In this document: in pieces, positions 34,576 through 44,739 of the stretch
Layout: every line of letters begins with the position of its first letter
Numbering within the stretch: the stretch's first letter is position 1
Source of the DNA: Ditylenchus dipsaci
Taxonomy: Eukaryota > Nematoda > Chromadorea > Rhabditida > Anguinidae
NCBI GenBank assembly: GCA_004194705.1
Contig: SADC01001285.1
Location: 434,001-498,000 of the forward strand
Length of the DNA: 64,000 bases
Direction of reading: 5' to 3'
Program-made: the position numbers and the translations under genes
The notes under the pieces: generated by a model
Database searches by the model: none
What the model was told of the DNA's origin: nothing
What the model saw: the letters and a program-made list of their open reading frames with translations, nothing else

Positions 34576-35535
34576 TTATGCGTAATCTGTGCGCCGTAAT
34601 CTGTTCGCCGGTAATGTGTGCGCCAGTAAAGTGTGCGCCAGTAATGTGTGCGCCAGTAAAGTGTGCGCCAGTAATGTGTGTGCCAGTAATCTGTGCGCCG
34701 TAATCTGTGCGCCGGTAATGTGTGCGCCAGAATAGGTATGATAATGATGCCTACCCAGAATGGTATCCTGAATACGATTCGATCATTCGAATAACTGGTT
34801 TCTGTTTCACCTTAAATTGATTCGAGGTAATTGATCCTCTGGTAATGTGATTCTCCATTTTTTTTAATGTTACAGGTTCGAATCCCGGTGATGGCAAACC
34901 TTTTTTTCTTGGCTCAAATAGTTTTTAGAGAACTAATAAGTCTCAGGGTAGGTAGGAAAACCAGCTGGGCACCTTCCCTAAACAGCTATCACATTCAAAA
35001 TCCAACATAACCACACATGTTCGCTTTCCCTTGCAACAGGGAGTGTGCTGGTCTTGGGCACAAAGCGATCAACCCCTTGCCAACACAATAACACGAGACC
35101 ACTGAAAGTTGATTAAAAGCATTTAGGGTGGATCGGGACCAAGCCTTTAGATCGGCCATTGAAAAAGGGTTTTGGGTCATTCAAAGTCGATCTTAGCTAT
35201 TGAATATAGATTAACACTATTGGACTAGACCACCTGGGTTGTGCTTATATGTGTTGAGAAGATATATGCATAACGCCAAGGTATTTTCCCCAAGGTATTA
35301 TCGATAATCATCTATCTGGATGTGCATACCTGTTAGGAACGTATTTACACGTATTCAGGATACCATCTTAGGTAGCTATCGTTATCATATATATTCTGGC
35401 GCACACATTGCCGCGCACACATTACTGGCGCACACATTACTGGCGCACCACATTACTGGCGCACACATTACTGGCGCACACTTTACTGGCGCACACATTA
35501 CTGGCGCACAGATTACGCATACCGCTACAGCATAA
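34566..35535. repeat. Foldback with inverted 16-bp minisatellite ends
   Basis: Left array (34,575-34,735) repeats GTAATGTGTGCGCCA, with variants TAAAG and TAATC. The right array (35,397-35,520) is the reverse complement, GGCGCACACATTACT. Beyond the arrays, GGTATCCTGAATACG (34,762-34,776) pairs with CGTATTCAGGATACC (35,350-35,364). A B-box-like GGTTCGAATCC lies at 34,874. Confidence 0.9.
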
Positions 35536-35579
35536 GAAAAGTTGAAAAAATTTGAATTCCCGGGCAACACCTCTTATTA

Positions 35580-35915
35580 GTGTGGGCATGCCCGTTTAAG
35601 GCGCATACACAATGAGGAGGCTGTTTGCGCACAAACTTTGCGGATGCTAAAACAGACTACTCACTAAGAATCCGCGAAACAGAATCCTCCCTTTTTTTTA
35701 CTGTTCTCCAAAATTATTCAGTTGCTGCAGTTTTTTTTTTATTTTTCAGTTCCTTATTTAGCTTCTGACATCATGTAGTTGAAATTTAGGGCTATCAAAT
35801 GAGCTATTGACTGAGTGAATGTTGCTTTAAAAACTCAGATAAAATTTAAGACTCCGCCCAAGAATCCTAACTCGAATTCGAGTGCGGATGCTTGGGCGGA
35901 GTCTTTCTTTTAACG
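35580..35915. repeat. Foldback element, family E, copy 2 (uninterrupted)
   Basis: CGCATACACAATGAGGAGGC, CATCATGTAGTTGAAATTT and GACTCCGCCCAAGAATCC match 2,025-2,760 in reverse order. It provides the empty site that shows the MITE at 2,345-2,577 inserted at TA. Confidence 0.75.
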
Positions 35916-36211
35916 GTAGGGTGGTAACTCGCATGAAAGCAGTCCTGCAAAAGTGGGTAAAAAACGCAATGCCAAGGGGGGGGCTACTATTAGAGGCTTT
36001 AAGCCTCGTGTCCATTAGCGGATTTTCTTTCACTCTCACTTCAGTGTGTGTCCAATTAGCGGACACTTATTTTTACTATCACTCTCACTTGCACTCAATT
36101 TTCGTGTGTCCAATTAGCGGATTTTTCGAATATTCGAACCAGCAACCTCTACATCACTCCTTAGAATCGCTCAGAACCACATCCAGAGTGGCCAAAATGC
36201 AAAAAATCAAA

Positions 36212-37980
36212 GGCAAAAATAACTGGTTTTTTGAGGGTCTACTAAGAGGGGGGGGGGAAATTTGGCTAATATTTAAATCTGCTGCCAAAAATTTGAATTA
36301 TGCTGCCAAAATCTTTAATTCTGCTGCCAAATCAAATCTGCTGCAAAAAATTTGAATTTCGCTGCCAAAAATTTGAATTTTGCTGCCAAAAATTTGAATT
36401 TTGCTGCCAAAAATTTGAATTTTGCTGCCAAAAATCTGAATTTTGCTGTCAAAAATTTGAATCTCGCTGCCAAAAATTTAAGTTTTACTGCCTAAATTCT
36501 CGACCTATTTCTACAGCCTGATCTTTGATTCATGCATGATTTTGTTGAGATTGTTGCACCAAATCCTTTTTTTCCTATACTATTATGTAAATTTGAATTC
36601 TACTTACGAATAAATTGAAAACACGAGGTTTAGTTTTGATTTTATTGAAATAATGACAATGCAAGAGACATTCGTGACGAAAACAACAAATCACTACAAA
36701 TCTTGACAAACGGATGGATTACACACCAAAAATTCACTAAGCTTGTGAGGTCTTCCTCTTTTCCTTTTCTTACCCAATGGATCAGAAATAGCTTCAGCTG
36801 GATAACGTATGAGGCCCATCTTCTTCGTTATACTAATGGCATGTTTGCAAGGATTCTTTTTGACCCCAACAGAGCATGTGCACTTGTAGAAATTCAGTTG
36901 GCTGGGCACGTCTGGCGTTGTCCCGTGAGGCTAAACAACCAACTAAAGTGTGTTTGTGAGCTGAAGATGAGAAGAAATAATTACAAAACGGAGCTGCGCA
37001 GGCATTGTTTTGGACAAATTCGAGATTCCAAATCTTTGTTCATTGTTTGCCATGGTCGAGCGACGAATCCTCAGCACAGCAGGACAACCAAAAGATTTTC
37101 TTCCTTTGTAGCTGCATTCTACACTGTGTCTAGAATCTAGCCCTAACATATTTCAATAATATTTAGTAAGACAAATAAAAAAAAACTTACAGTCTCCATT
37201 CATTGCTTGACCAAGGATTGCCAGGGTACTTTTTCCAATTTTCCAACTCCCTTTTGCATCGGAACCTTCAAATGTCTGGATCACGTTGTACATAATTCCC
37301 GTAGCACGCTTTTTGGTTGAACGACTTGTTCGATATGCATCTGAAACAGATAACAAAATGATTTGAAGGTAGACAAAGATGGAAGAAATACAGTTCAATT
37401 GGGATAAATTGGCAGCAAAATTCAGATTTTTGCAGCAAAATTCAAGTTTTTGGCAGCGAAATTCAAATTTTTGGCAAGCAGATTTGATTTGGCAGCAAAA
37501 TTCAAATTTTTGGCAGCAAAATTCAAATTTTTGGCAGCGAAATTCAAATTTTTGGCAGCAGATTCGATTTGGCAGCAGAATTAAAGATTTTGGCAGCAAA
37601 ATTCAAATTTTTGGCAGCAAAATTCAAATTTTTGGCAGCGAAATTCAATTTTTGGCAGCGAAATTCAAATTTTGGCAGCAAAATTCAAATTTTGGCAGCG
37701 AAATTCAAATTTTTGGCAGCAAAATTCAAATTTTGCAGCAAAATTAAATACCACCGAAAATTTTTGCGAAAAATCGATTGAGCGGATCAGAATTCCAGTC
37801 GATGGGCTTAATCGCCCAGAATTCCAGATTTTGGTGGTTTGGAATGGTTCAGGGTGGATTAGTGTGGAATTCTGGGCGATTAAGCCCATCGGACTGGAAT
37901 TCTGATCAGCTCAATCGATTTTTTGCAAAAAAGTTTCCCACCCCCCCCTTTAGAAAACCCAAAAAACCAGTTATTTCTGC
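36212..37980 (-). mobile_element. MULE-like non-autonomous element with SWIM-finger gene remnant
   Basis: Termini GGCAAAAATAACTGG and CCAGTTATTTCTGCC, then G-rich and C-rich runs. Inside each end is a large array: CTGCCAAAAATTTGAATTTT units at 36,280-36,500 and the reverse complement at 37,410-37,745, so the element is foldback at large scale. Another 58-bp hairpin lies at 37,765-37,935 (CAGAATTCCAGTCGATGGGC and its complement). The middle encodes the SWIM/zinc-finger protein described separately. No clear target duplication was found at the ends. Confidence 0.75.
36694..37362 (-). pseudogene. MULE-associated zinc-finger/SWIM protein, catalytic core missing
   Basis: Minus strand. An exon near 37,190-37,345 (…AYRTSRSTKKRATG, ending GGAGACT before GTAAGT) is followed by one near 36,950-37,140 with VECSYKGRKSFGCPAVLRI, a C-x(n)-C finger like the FLYWCH/WRKY-GCM1 fingers at the N-terminus of MULE proteins. 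The last part (36,694-36,930) has CTCSVGVKKNPCKHAI, a SWIM motif (CxCx9CxH), then KKRKRGRPHK, an AT-hook-like tail, and stops at 36,694. Between finger and SWIM, where a DDE core of several hundred residues should sit, there are under 100 bp. The element therefore encodes no transposase, or keeps only its DNA-binding ends. Confidence 0.65.
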
Positions 37981-38429
37981 CTATTGGCTACTCCGACGGT
38001 GAGTTATGGGCTATCCAATAAGGAGAGGGGTTGGTGTAGTGCCTTAGAAGGGAGATCGCTGGTTCGAATCCGGGGTGCAGAAATAAATAAAAAATTAGAA
38101 AAATTGCCCTTCAGTGTGCCTCTCAGTCTGCCTCCCAGTCTTTTTCAGTTTCAAGTCTTTTAAAAGTTGCCATTCACTCTCAGTTTGCCTTTCACTCTCA
38201 CTCTGACTTTGGACACACTGAGAGTGAAAGTGAGAGTGAGGGCCAAAGTCAGAGTGAGAGTGAAAGGTTTGTTGTGTGTCCAATGAAGAGTGAGAGTGAA
38301 GGTAAAATCCGCTAATTAGCACGAGGCTTTACGGGTAACTCCGTAATTGCCAGGAAAACTATCTATTCTGACACCGGATTCGTGTTCAGCGTAGTCGACT
38401 CGCTTATGAAACGGCATTTGAAATAAGAA

Positions 38430-38690
38430 AATCACTGTTAAAGGGGCATGCCCACGCTAATAAGAGGTGGTGCCGGGAATTCGAATTTTTTTCCTGATCA
38501 TTGAAGTTCTGTAAGGATTTTTTCAACTTGGTTTCTAACAAAACAAGGCTTAGAATTTAATTTTAGGTGTGGTTTGTTAGAACCCATGTTTTTTTAATCC
38601 GTACAGAAGTCCAATGATTAGGAAAATTTTTTGAATTCCCGGCACCACCTCTTATTAGCGTGGGTATGCCTTTAAAAGGGGCATGTTCGT
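38430..38690. repeat. Foldback element, family F, copy 2
   Basis: GGGGCATGCCCACGC then TAATAAGAGGTGGTGCCGGG pairs with CCCGGCACCACCTCTTATTA and GCGTGGGTATGCC. The inner GATCATTGAAGTTCTGTA pairs with TACAGAAGTCCAATGATTAG. A lone right end lies at 35,540-35,600. Confidence 0.85.
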
Positions 38691-40032
38691 GCGCGATGAA
38701 ACACAATTTTCAAAAAAAGAAAAGGCGCGAACCAGGCGTGCCAGAGATTTGAAAAAGATTTAATTTTTTATATAATTTTAAATTTCGTCAAACCCAGCAA
38801 TTGTGTGTGCAGCGAAAGGCATAGTATCAACTTAACCCCTATCATTTAGCCGGGTCAGGTCCGAGTTGAAACTGAGCTGGACCTCTTCGAAGTGTTCTCG
38901 TGCTCTAGTTTTGGATTCGCTGAGCCTTTGTTCGGTTGTTGGTTTATGTAACCCAACTGCTTCCTGTTGGTTATCCTCGATTTCGGTTTCAGGTAACCGA
39001 AATCGAAAATCTGGCGCTACTTGGATATAACCCCCCCCCCAAATCAACTTTTTTCAAAGTGTTTTCCAAACACCCTATATCGACCTAAAATGGCCTCAGG
39101 ATTCAAAAAGCATTATTTTTGAGTTCTGATCAATAAAAACACTGAGTTTTGGGACCACCAAAAATACCCATTTTGACCATTTTTAAAGGGATTTAGGTCT
39201 GTATTTGGTGGAAATGGACCAAAAGGTGCCAATTTCTAACAAAAAGGAAGATGTTTGAACATAGTGTTGACTGGGGCTACGCATAAATAAACTCTGGCAT
39301 GCATACATTTTTTATGCATCCAGAGTCACTTTCGAGTGATTTTGCGTCTAAGGTATGTGGGTGTGCGCATCTCAACCCCAAGCAACCACGCCCCTGCGCC
39401 CCCGAAGGGGTCGCAGGGGGCTTGGTTGGTTAGAGATGCGCCACTCACTTACCTTAGACATAATTCCGAGCAAGAACTCTTGATCAAAAAATGCATTAGA
39501 GACTATTTTTGCCCAGCTCCAGTGACCAAATCAGGTAAAACAGGTAAAAGTGAAAATTTAAAAGTGTCCAAAAGTCGATTTTTTATTGACCAGAACTTTA
39601 AAAATAATCGTTTTTTTGAACTTCTGAGGCCATTTTAGGTCGATAGAAAATGTTTGGAACACTTTTAAAAAAAGTTGATTTGGGGGGGGGGTTTATATCC
39701 AAGTAGGGTCGAACATCTTGTTTACCTGACAGATCATACAAAAGAACGAGAAAATTCGAGAAGAGTTGGTATGAAAAATTGGATTATTACTTGTTCCGCC
39801 CTGTTCGCTATACAGAGTGTACAGCCACGCACAGATCGGGACCCAACCCGGCTGAATGAGGTGTTTAAGTTGAGTACTCATGCCTTTCGCTGCACATACA
39901 ATTGCTGGGTTGACGAAATTCAAAATTCATATACAAAATTTAAATCTTTTTCAAATCTCTGGCACGCCTGATTCACGCCTTTTCTTTTTTTGAAAATTGT
40001 GTTTCATCGCGCACGAAACATGCCCTTTTAAA
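38683..40032. repeat. Giant nested foldback, 1.35 kb
   Basis: Outer arms: GGGGCATGTTCGTGCGCGAT (38,688) pairs with ATCGCGCACGAAACATGCCC (about 40,007-40,026). Further in, GCAGCGAAAGGCATAG (38,808) pairs with CATGCCTTTCGCTGC. Then CGACCTAAAATGGCCTCAG (39,082) pairs with CTGAGGCCATTTTAGGTCG (39,625). The centre is a family B core (39,345-39,465). Four nested arm sets of different divergence suggest stepwise insertion or arm extension. Confidence 0.85.
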
Positions 40033-41730
40033 TTTAAAATTCCGCTTAATAATTATATCCAAATTTGAAAATCAAATCTTTTTTGTCTTGAGCGGGAGTC
40101 TAATTTTGATAGTGATTTTCTCATTTTAAGGGCAGTTAATTTGAGCGAGTAACACCCATATTTTGCTCGATTCCAGGTGGGTGGAGTAGGTGAAAATCAC
40201 CTATTTTCGGAAGCTGTTTTACCCTTCCATCCCTCTCTTTCCGAAAAAATTTTTCACACCATCGTGTTCAGCGTGGAATTTTGCACAAGACGCATAGGAT
40301 AGTACGTTCCACCTTTCGCGTGTTAAAAAGCATAATCTTCTGTGTGAGACCGACTTTTTAATATGACAGTTCTTCTCAAAGTTGCTCAGGATGAGTTGCT
40401 CTGAAAGATAGGCAAACAAATTTGGGGTCGAAATTCTGAGGTAACAAAGTTTCTTATATGCTGCTTCAAAATTACAGAAAACGAGTTTTATAGTACCGTC
40501 AGCATCGCCAAAAATGAGAATTTCAAATGTTGGAATGTGTGCGGGACAATTTTTTACCCTGAAATATTTAATCTCATAAAAATGGGTCTGAATGATGTGA
40601 AAAAAATTTTTGGAATTTTTTTCCACATAAAAAGTCCTGTACACAAATTTTTCGATTTTGCCTAACACTTTTGGTTTGCATATTTTGAAGGACCTGTTAT
40701 TTCTGCACCAGATAGCTTAAAAATTGTATAAAAAGGGTGACAATGTGAATTTGCACACACTTTTGTAAACATAATCTTTAAAAAGTTTATTTGTTTTTAG
40801 TTTCTGCACAATTCTCATTTTATTCATTGTGCATTCCTAAAATGATATGTTATTTGACGCAGGAGACGAAGGTCTTTCTCAACAATTTAAGAAACATAGT
40901 CATTTTGAAGTTAAAGGACCTTCGCCGTTGATGACGATGAATTTAGAGTTTTGAATTGGCGCGGGACAGCCGAAAATGCGGAAAGGGCTACAGGGAGGAC
41001 TACTGAGGTGCTATTAGTTTCGAAAACATTTAAATGTGGGGTAAAAAAGTAAAAATATAAATTTGCGGCAAAATTCCGACTATCTGCTTCAAAATTGCGG
41101 CCAAGATCCAGGGCTACATTCTAGTGCAAAAAATTAAGAAATAACAACAAGTCGAAAGAAAAAGTCAAAATAAAATTTACTGGGGATATTCAGTATTTAG
41201 GGTGTTTCAAAAAGGGTTCGCGACAATTCGCCTACGGTACAAAAAAGTAGTAGAAGTTATCTTTGAAAAGTCATAGTCAACATGCCACATTCAAACCCTT
41301 ATTTTCGACGTAAAATTGTGTGGTAAATAAATCAAAATCCAGGGTAGGTACCTTCTGCTCAGGTGTACATTCACCTGGATGGCCAGAAAAATAAAAAAAT
41401 TTTAAATTTAAAACAAACCATGCTATCAAATGTAAAATCGTGTGGTGAATTAGGTTTTATAATATGTAATAAATTTTGGCGTAAAAAGTGTGTTTTTCAA
41501 AAAATCAGCATTTTTCGAACACCAATTTTCTGCGAAAAAACCGCTATAAAATCGGGAATCGGGTGTACCCTCCTAAGTTATAATGCATGGAAAAGAGCAT
41601 TTTAAAAGGCACCTTCTGGCGAAAATAACCCGGAAAAAATTGGGGGAGGCAAGACGAAAAGGCATTTGAAGTTTGCTAGTCATCCTAACTCTTTGAGTTT
41701 TTGACGTGAAAACAATTTTTACTGGGCAAA
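40033..41730. other. Repeat-rich stretch, no gene seen
   Basis: Includes the inverted partner of 34,130-34,345 at 40,130-40,345, a half family D core at 41,098 (AAGATCCAGGGCTACATTC), and an unassigned region similar in reverse to 42,700-43,000 (GGTGTTCGAAAAATGC type). Confidence 0.5.
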
Positions 41731-41734
41731 CCTG

Positions 41735-42720
41735 AAATTCTGACACCGGATTCGTGATCAGCGTATCTGATTTGCTTCTAAAACTACTCTTAGAGATGCA
41801 TTTGAATGTCATATTTCAAATTCCTCTCAGGACAATAAACTTTCAAACAGTCAACAATTGGTGAATCAAATATTTATTGTTCTGAGAAAAATTTGAGATA
41901 TGACATTCAAAGTACACTTCTAAGTAGGGTTGTCGAATCGAGCGCTCGATTTCGAACTTTTCGCTCGAAAGTTCGAAAAATTTCGAATTTCGATCGGAAA
42001 TTTCGAATTTCGAGCGCTCGGAAAAAAATTTCGAATTATGGTTTCGAATTTCGAGCGCTCGAAAAAAAATTCGAATTATGCTTTTTGAATTTTGAGTGCT
42101 TATTTTCGAGTTATAGTTTGGATGTTGCAGCACACAAAAAGAATGTAATGGTGAATTTTTCTTGTTTTAGAAAAATGCCAAGCGAAGTTTGGAATCGTTT
42201 AAGAAAGTCGGTGGAAAGACATTTTCACTTGTGGGGTAGAGCTTAGACATCCAAAGAGTAGATCAACAACTCATCTTTAGGGTCACCTGAAATCGGCAAG
42301 GCCCAAGGAAAAGTTAGCGAACAAAAAATTGGACCTTCTGATGCGAAAAAAGCCAGAGCGGTGCTTTTTACGATCTCAGAGTCTCCGATCTGCGCCGTTT
42401 GATCAAGCACAACTATGGACAAAGAATGGTAGTTTTTTCGGCCGCTTATTTGTTTGGTGTGGTAAAGCGGTCATGTGTAGTCGATTAACCATGGTTTCGA
42501 TTAATTTATTTTTAAAAAATCCATTAATGAGGCGGCGAAGCGCTAAAAATTTTCGAATTTCGAATCGAGCGCTCGAAAATTTCGCATTTCGAATGTCGAA
42601 TCGAGCGCTCGACTCGAAAATTTCGAGCGCTCGACAACCCTACTTCTAAGAGTAGTTTTAGAAGCAAATAAGATACGCTGATCACGAATTCAGTGTCAGA
42701 ATTTCAGGTTTTCGGTACAA
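41735..42720. repeat. Foldback host of the hAT element
   Basis: CTGACACCGGATTCGTGATC (41,739) pairs with GATCACGAATTCAGTGTCAG (42,682-42,701). TTGCTTCTAAAACTACTC pairs with GAGTAGTTTTAGAAGCAA. A 718-bp hAT element is inserted in its right inner arm. Confidence 0.85.
41925..42642 (+). mobile_element. hAT element remnant with BED-finger relic
   Basis: Starts TAGGGTTGTCGAATCGAGCG and ends in its complement (CGAGCGCTCGACAACCCTA). Flanked by a perfect 8-bp duplication, CTTCTAAG (41,917-41,924 and 42,643-42,650). Plus-strand frames at about 42,175-42,310 read PSEVWNR, then KKVGGKTF, then RHPKSRSTTHL and GHLKSARPKEK. Together these resemble the BED zinc finger that opens hAT transposases (SxVWxxF, TSxLxxHLK). 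Frame jumps and a stop show it is dead. The catalytic core is missing. Confidence 0.9.
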
Positions 42721-43317
42721 AAAATTTTACGTCAAAAACTGAAAAGAGTTAAGACGACTAGCAAACTTCAATGCCTTTTTCGCCTTGCCTCCCTCAATTT
42801 TTTGGAATTTTTTCGCCAGAAAGGTGCGTTAGGAAATGTTCTTTCTGATGCACTAGAATTCAGAAAGGTGCACGCTGATTTCCTTTTTTTATGGTAGCTT
42901 TTACGCCAAAAATTGGTGTTCGAAAAATGCTAATTTTTTGAAAAAACACACTTTTGAGCCAAAATTTATTACAGACTATAATTTTTTGTACTCATTAGAA
43001 AGAGTTACTCTTTCTGCGTCGAATAAAGTTTTGAACAAGTGTACATCATCATATTTTCACTAAGTATAATTTTTTAAGAAATGTACTGGTTTTCTGCGTA
43101 CCAAACTTCAGGAGGCCACAGCTCGGTGAACTAGTGACAAAAAGTGATCGAATTCAGTGCTATCTCATTCAGCAAATCGTGAGCTTTCATTTGAGCCCAA
43201 ACACTTAATTTCCAATTTCCTGAGTGGTCGAGGTGGCCTTGATGAAACTACAAAATTACAGAACTTCTCTTTTTAAAAAATTTGTAGTCTGAACCAACAA
43301 ATCAAGCGTCATCCACT
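42721..43317. other. No gene seen
   Basis: AT-rich, partly the inverted partner of 41,500-41,700. No open frame with recognisable features. Confidence 0.4.
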
Positions 43318-43409
43318 GGAGCAATTTTTTATAGGTTTTGGCTTCCAAAACTTATTTTTTTGATTAATTCAGGCATGCTGAAGATGGTTTGATAGGAAGG
43401 CAATAAAAT
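43318..43409. repeat. Foldback family A, left half
   Basis: GGTTTTGGCTTCCAAAAC, AATTCAGGCATGCTG and AAGATGGTTTGATAGG match the left arm at 80-386. The rest is displaced by the MITE at 43,410. Confidence 0.7.
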
Positions 43410-43562
43410 GGCTACCAGACAATTTCTAATATTTTTAGAATTTGTCGCGCGACATTTTCTAATATTTTTCGGTAAATTCGGTTGTTTTTGTCCCGAATTT
43501 ACCGAAAAATATTAGAAATGTTGCGCGACAAATTCTAAAAATATTAGAAATTGTCTGGTAGC
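43410..43562. mobile_element. Near-perfect hairpin MITE, 153 bp, 9-bp target duplication
   Basis: GGCTACCAGACAATTTCTAA... with about 70-bp arms around GGTTGTTTTTGTCC. Flanked by CAATAAAAT on both sides (43,401-43,409 and 43,563-43,571). A 9-bp duplication suits MULE-type insertion. Inserted in a family A foldback. High arm identity suggests recent origin or ongoing arm homogenisation. Confidence 0.85.
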
Positions 43563-43571
43563 CAATAAAAT

Positions 43572-44050
43572 TGGTTATAGGCCGATAAATTTTGAAGTCA
43601 AATAACTGTTGTCTCTATTATCAGAGCAGGGTGAGAATGCCTTTATATATGAACAGGGAACAATTTTCAATTTTTTACAGATTTCCAGTGAATACGTGGT
43701 AATACAAAATTCAATTTAAAGAGATGCAACACCAACCACACCACGTGAACATCCACTTGGTTCATTGTGTGTCCACTTAGTCAAATGTTTGTCAGTTTGT
43801 CTAAACCACCAAATCTGAGATATTTTATGTATCTAGCAGTTTAATGAACATATCTAAAATTTGTGTAATTTTAGTGGCTGAAATTTTTTTGACTAGCTGG
43901 AGACCTCCATTATCCAAGTGGACCATCTAAATGAACATGTGGACAACAACATGAGAAAATTAGGGCGATTCGGTGATGAATTGACAAAAAAAGTTAGAAA
44001 AAAGATTGCAATACAACTACAACATTACCTTAACTGCAAAAAACAAACTA
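43572..44050. other. No gene seen
   Basis: AT-rich, with weak CCACTTGGTTCATTG and GTCCACTTAGTC motifs like family A outer ends. The open frame at 43,918-44,115 has no recognisable features. Confidence 0.4.
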
Positions 44051-44525
44051 CCGGGTGTCCCAAAATACCCGACGGATATGGCTTTTTTGAAAAAATTAAT
44101 ATCTTGAAAAAGTGACTAAAATTCCAAAAAATTTGGAGAAAATTTGATTTTGGTCATTTTTCAAGATATTAATTTTTCAGCCATATCTCAACACCCAGAT
44201 TTTTAAAAAGCTACTTAGTAAGGTGGGTTTTGTAGCTTTGAACTGCGCTACATCATGGTGCTCTTATTTTGCCGTAGCTTTGAACTTCCAACTAAAATTT
44301 TGATCAGTTAAAGTGATAAAAATGCCTATCAACATCCTAAAATGACCTCACGTGTGTCTGTAGCCAAATAATGGCTTTTCTAAAACATTCTGATGAAACT
44401 TTATATACCATTCGATAGAGGAAGGAAAGAGCTACAAAATAATATTATTGAAATAATTTTTGGATGCAAGAATCATCTTAAAAAAGCCGTTTAAAAAAAT
44501 CCGTCGGGTATTTTTTGGGACACCG
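44051..44525. mobile_element. Mariner-type MITE, 475 bp
   Basis: CCGGGTGTCCCAAAATACCC then GACGGAT pairs with ATCCGTCGGGTATTTT and TTGGGACACCG. TA is on each flank (44,049-44,050 and 44,526-44,527). The centre has a second hairpin, TTAATATCTTGAAAAAGTGA with TTTTCAAGATATTAATTTTT. The GGTGTCCCAAAA terminus is typical of mariner. No transposase remnant found. Confidence 0.8.
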
Positions 44526-44574
44526 TAAGAATAAGCTTATTGTTCATGGAGTGAATGGACAGACTGAACAGGAA

Positions 44575-44655
44575 ATAAAAATGTAATGGGAGGCGAATTG
44601 TCCCGGGAGGCGAATTGTCCCGGAGGCGAATTCTCCTGAGGCGAATTGTCCGTGT
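44575..44655. repeat. Minisatellite, GAGGCGAATTGTCCCG units
   Basis: Four units of 15-18 bp: GGAGGCGAATTGTCCCG twice, then variants ending CTCCTG and CCG. Confidence 0.85.
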
Positions 44656-44739
44656 ACCTTTCAAAAAACTTCCCCATTTTTAAAAAGTTGGTGTACGTAA
44701 GCAGGGTTCGCAGATAAAAAAACGGAAAATCAGGATTTT

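Larger units (their letters stand above)
35985..38340. repeat. Composite element with TAAAGCCTCGTG termini, split by a MULE-like element
   Basis: TTTAAGCCTCGTGTCCATTA (35,998) pairs with TAATTAGCACGAGGCTTTA (38,313-). Both arms carry GTGTCCAATTAGCGGA-like and CACTCTCACT repeats. Near the inner edges are B-box-like tGGTTCGAA stretches (36,137 on the minus strand; 38,059 on plus) with an upstream TGGTGTAGTGCC. This suggests a tRNA-derived module in inverted orientation. Confidence 0.65.

Noticed and set aside
34378..34599. Open frame with LATxATRYNCDSLQRLAT repeats
   Set aside because: Translation of the GACTCGCTACA minisatellite.
34400..34740. Possible CRISPR array
   Set aside because: Units are contiguous with variable tails and no unique spacers, the genome is eukaryotic, and an inverted partner array exists.
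35882..36355. 157-codon plus-strand open frame
   Set aside because: It runs across family E, CACTCTCACT repeats and the start of a minisatellite array. Composite of repeats.
37153..37747. Long overlapping frames rich in FWQQNSN or KFEFCCQ repeats
   Set aside because: These translate the inverted CTGCCAAAAATTTG minisatellite on either strand; no protein selection is visible.
40219..40668. 149-codon minus-strand open frame
   Set aside because: The first third lies in the inverted repeat paired with 34,130-34,345. The rest has no recognisable feature and no splice-like borders.
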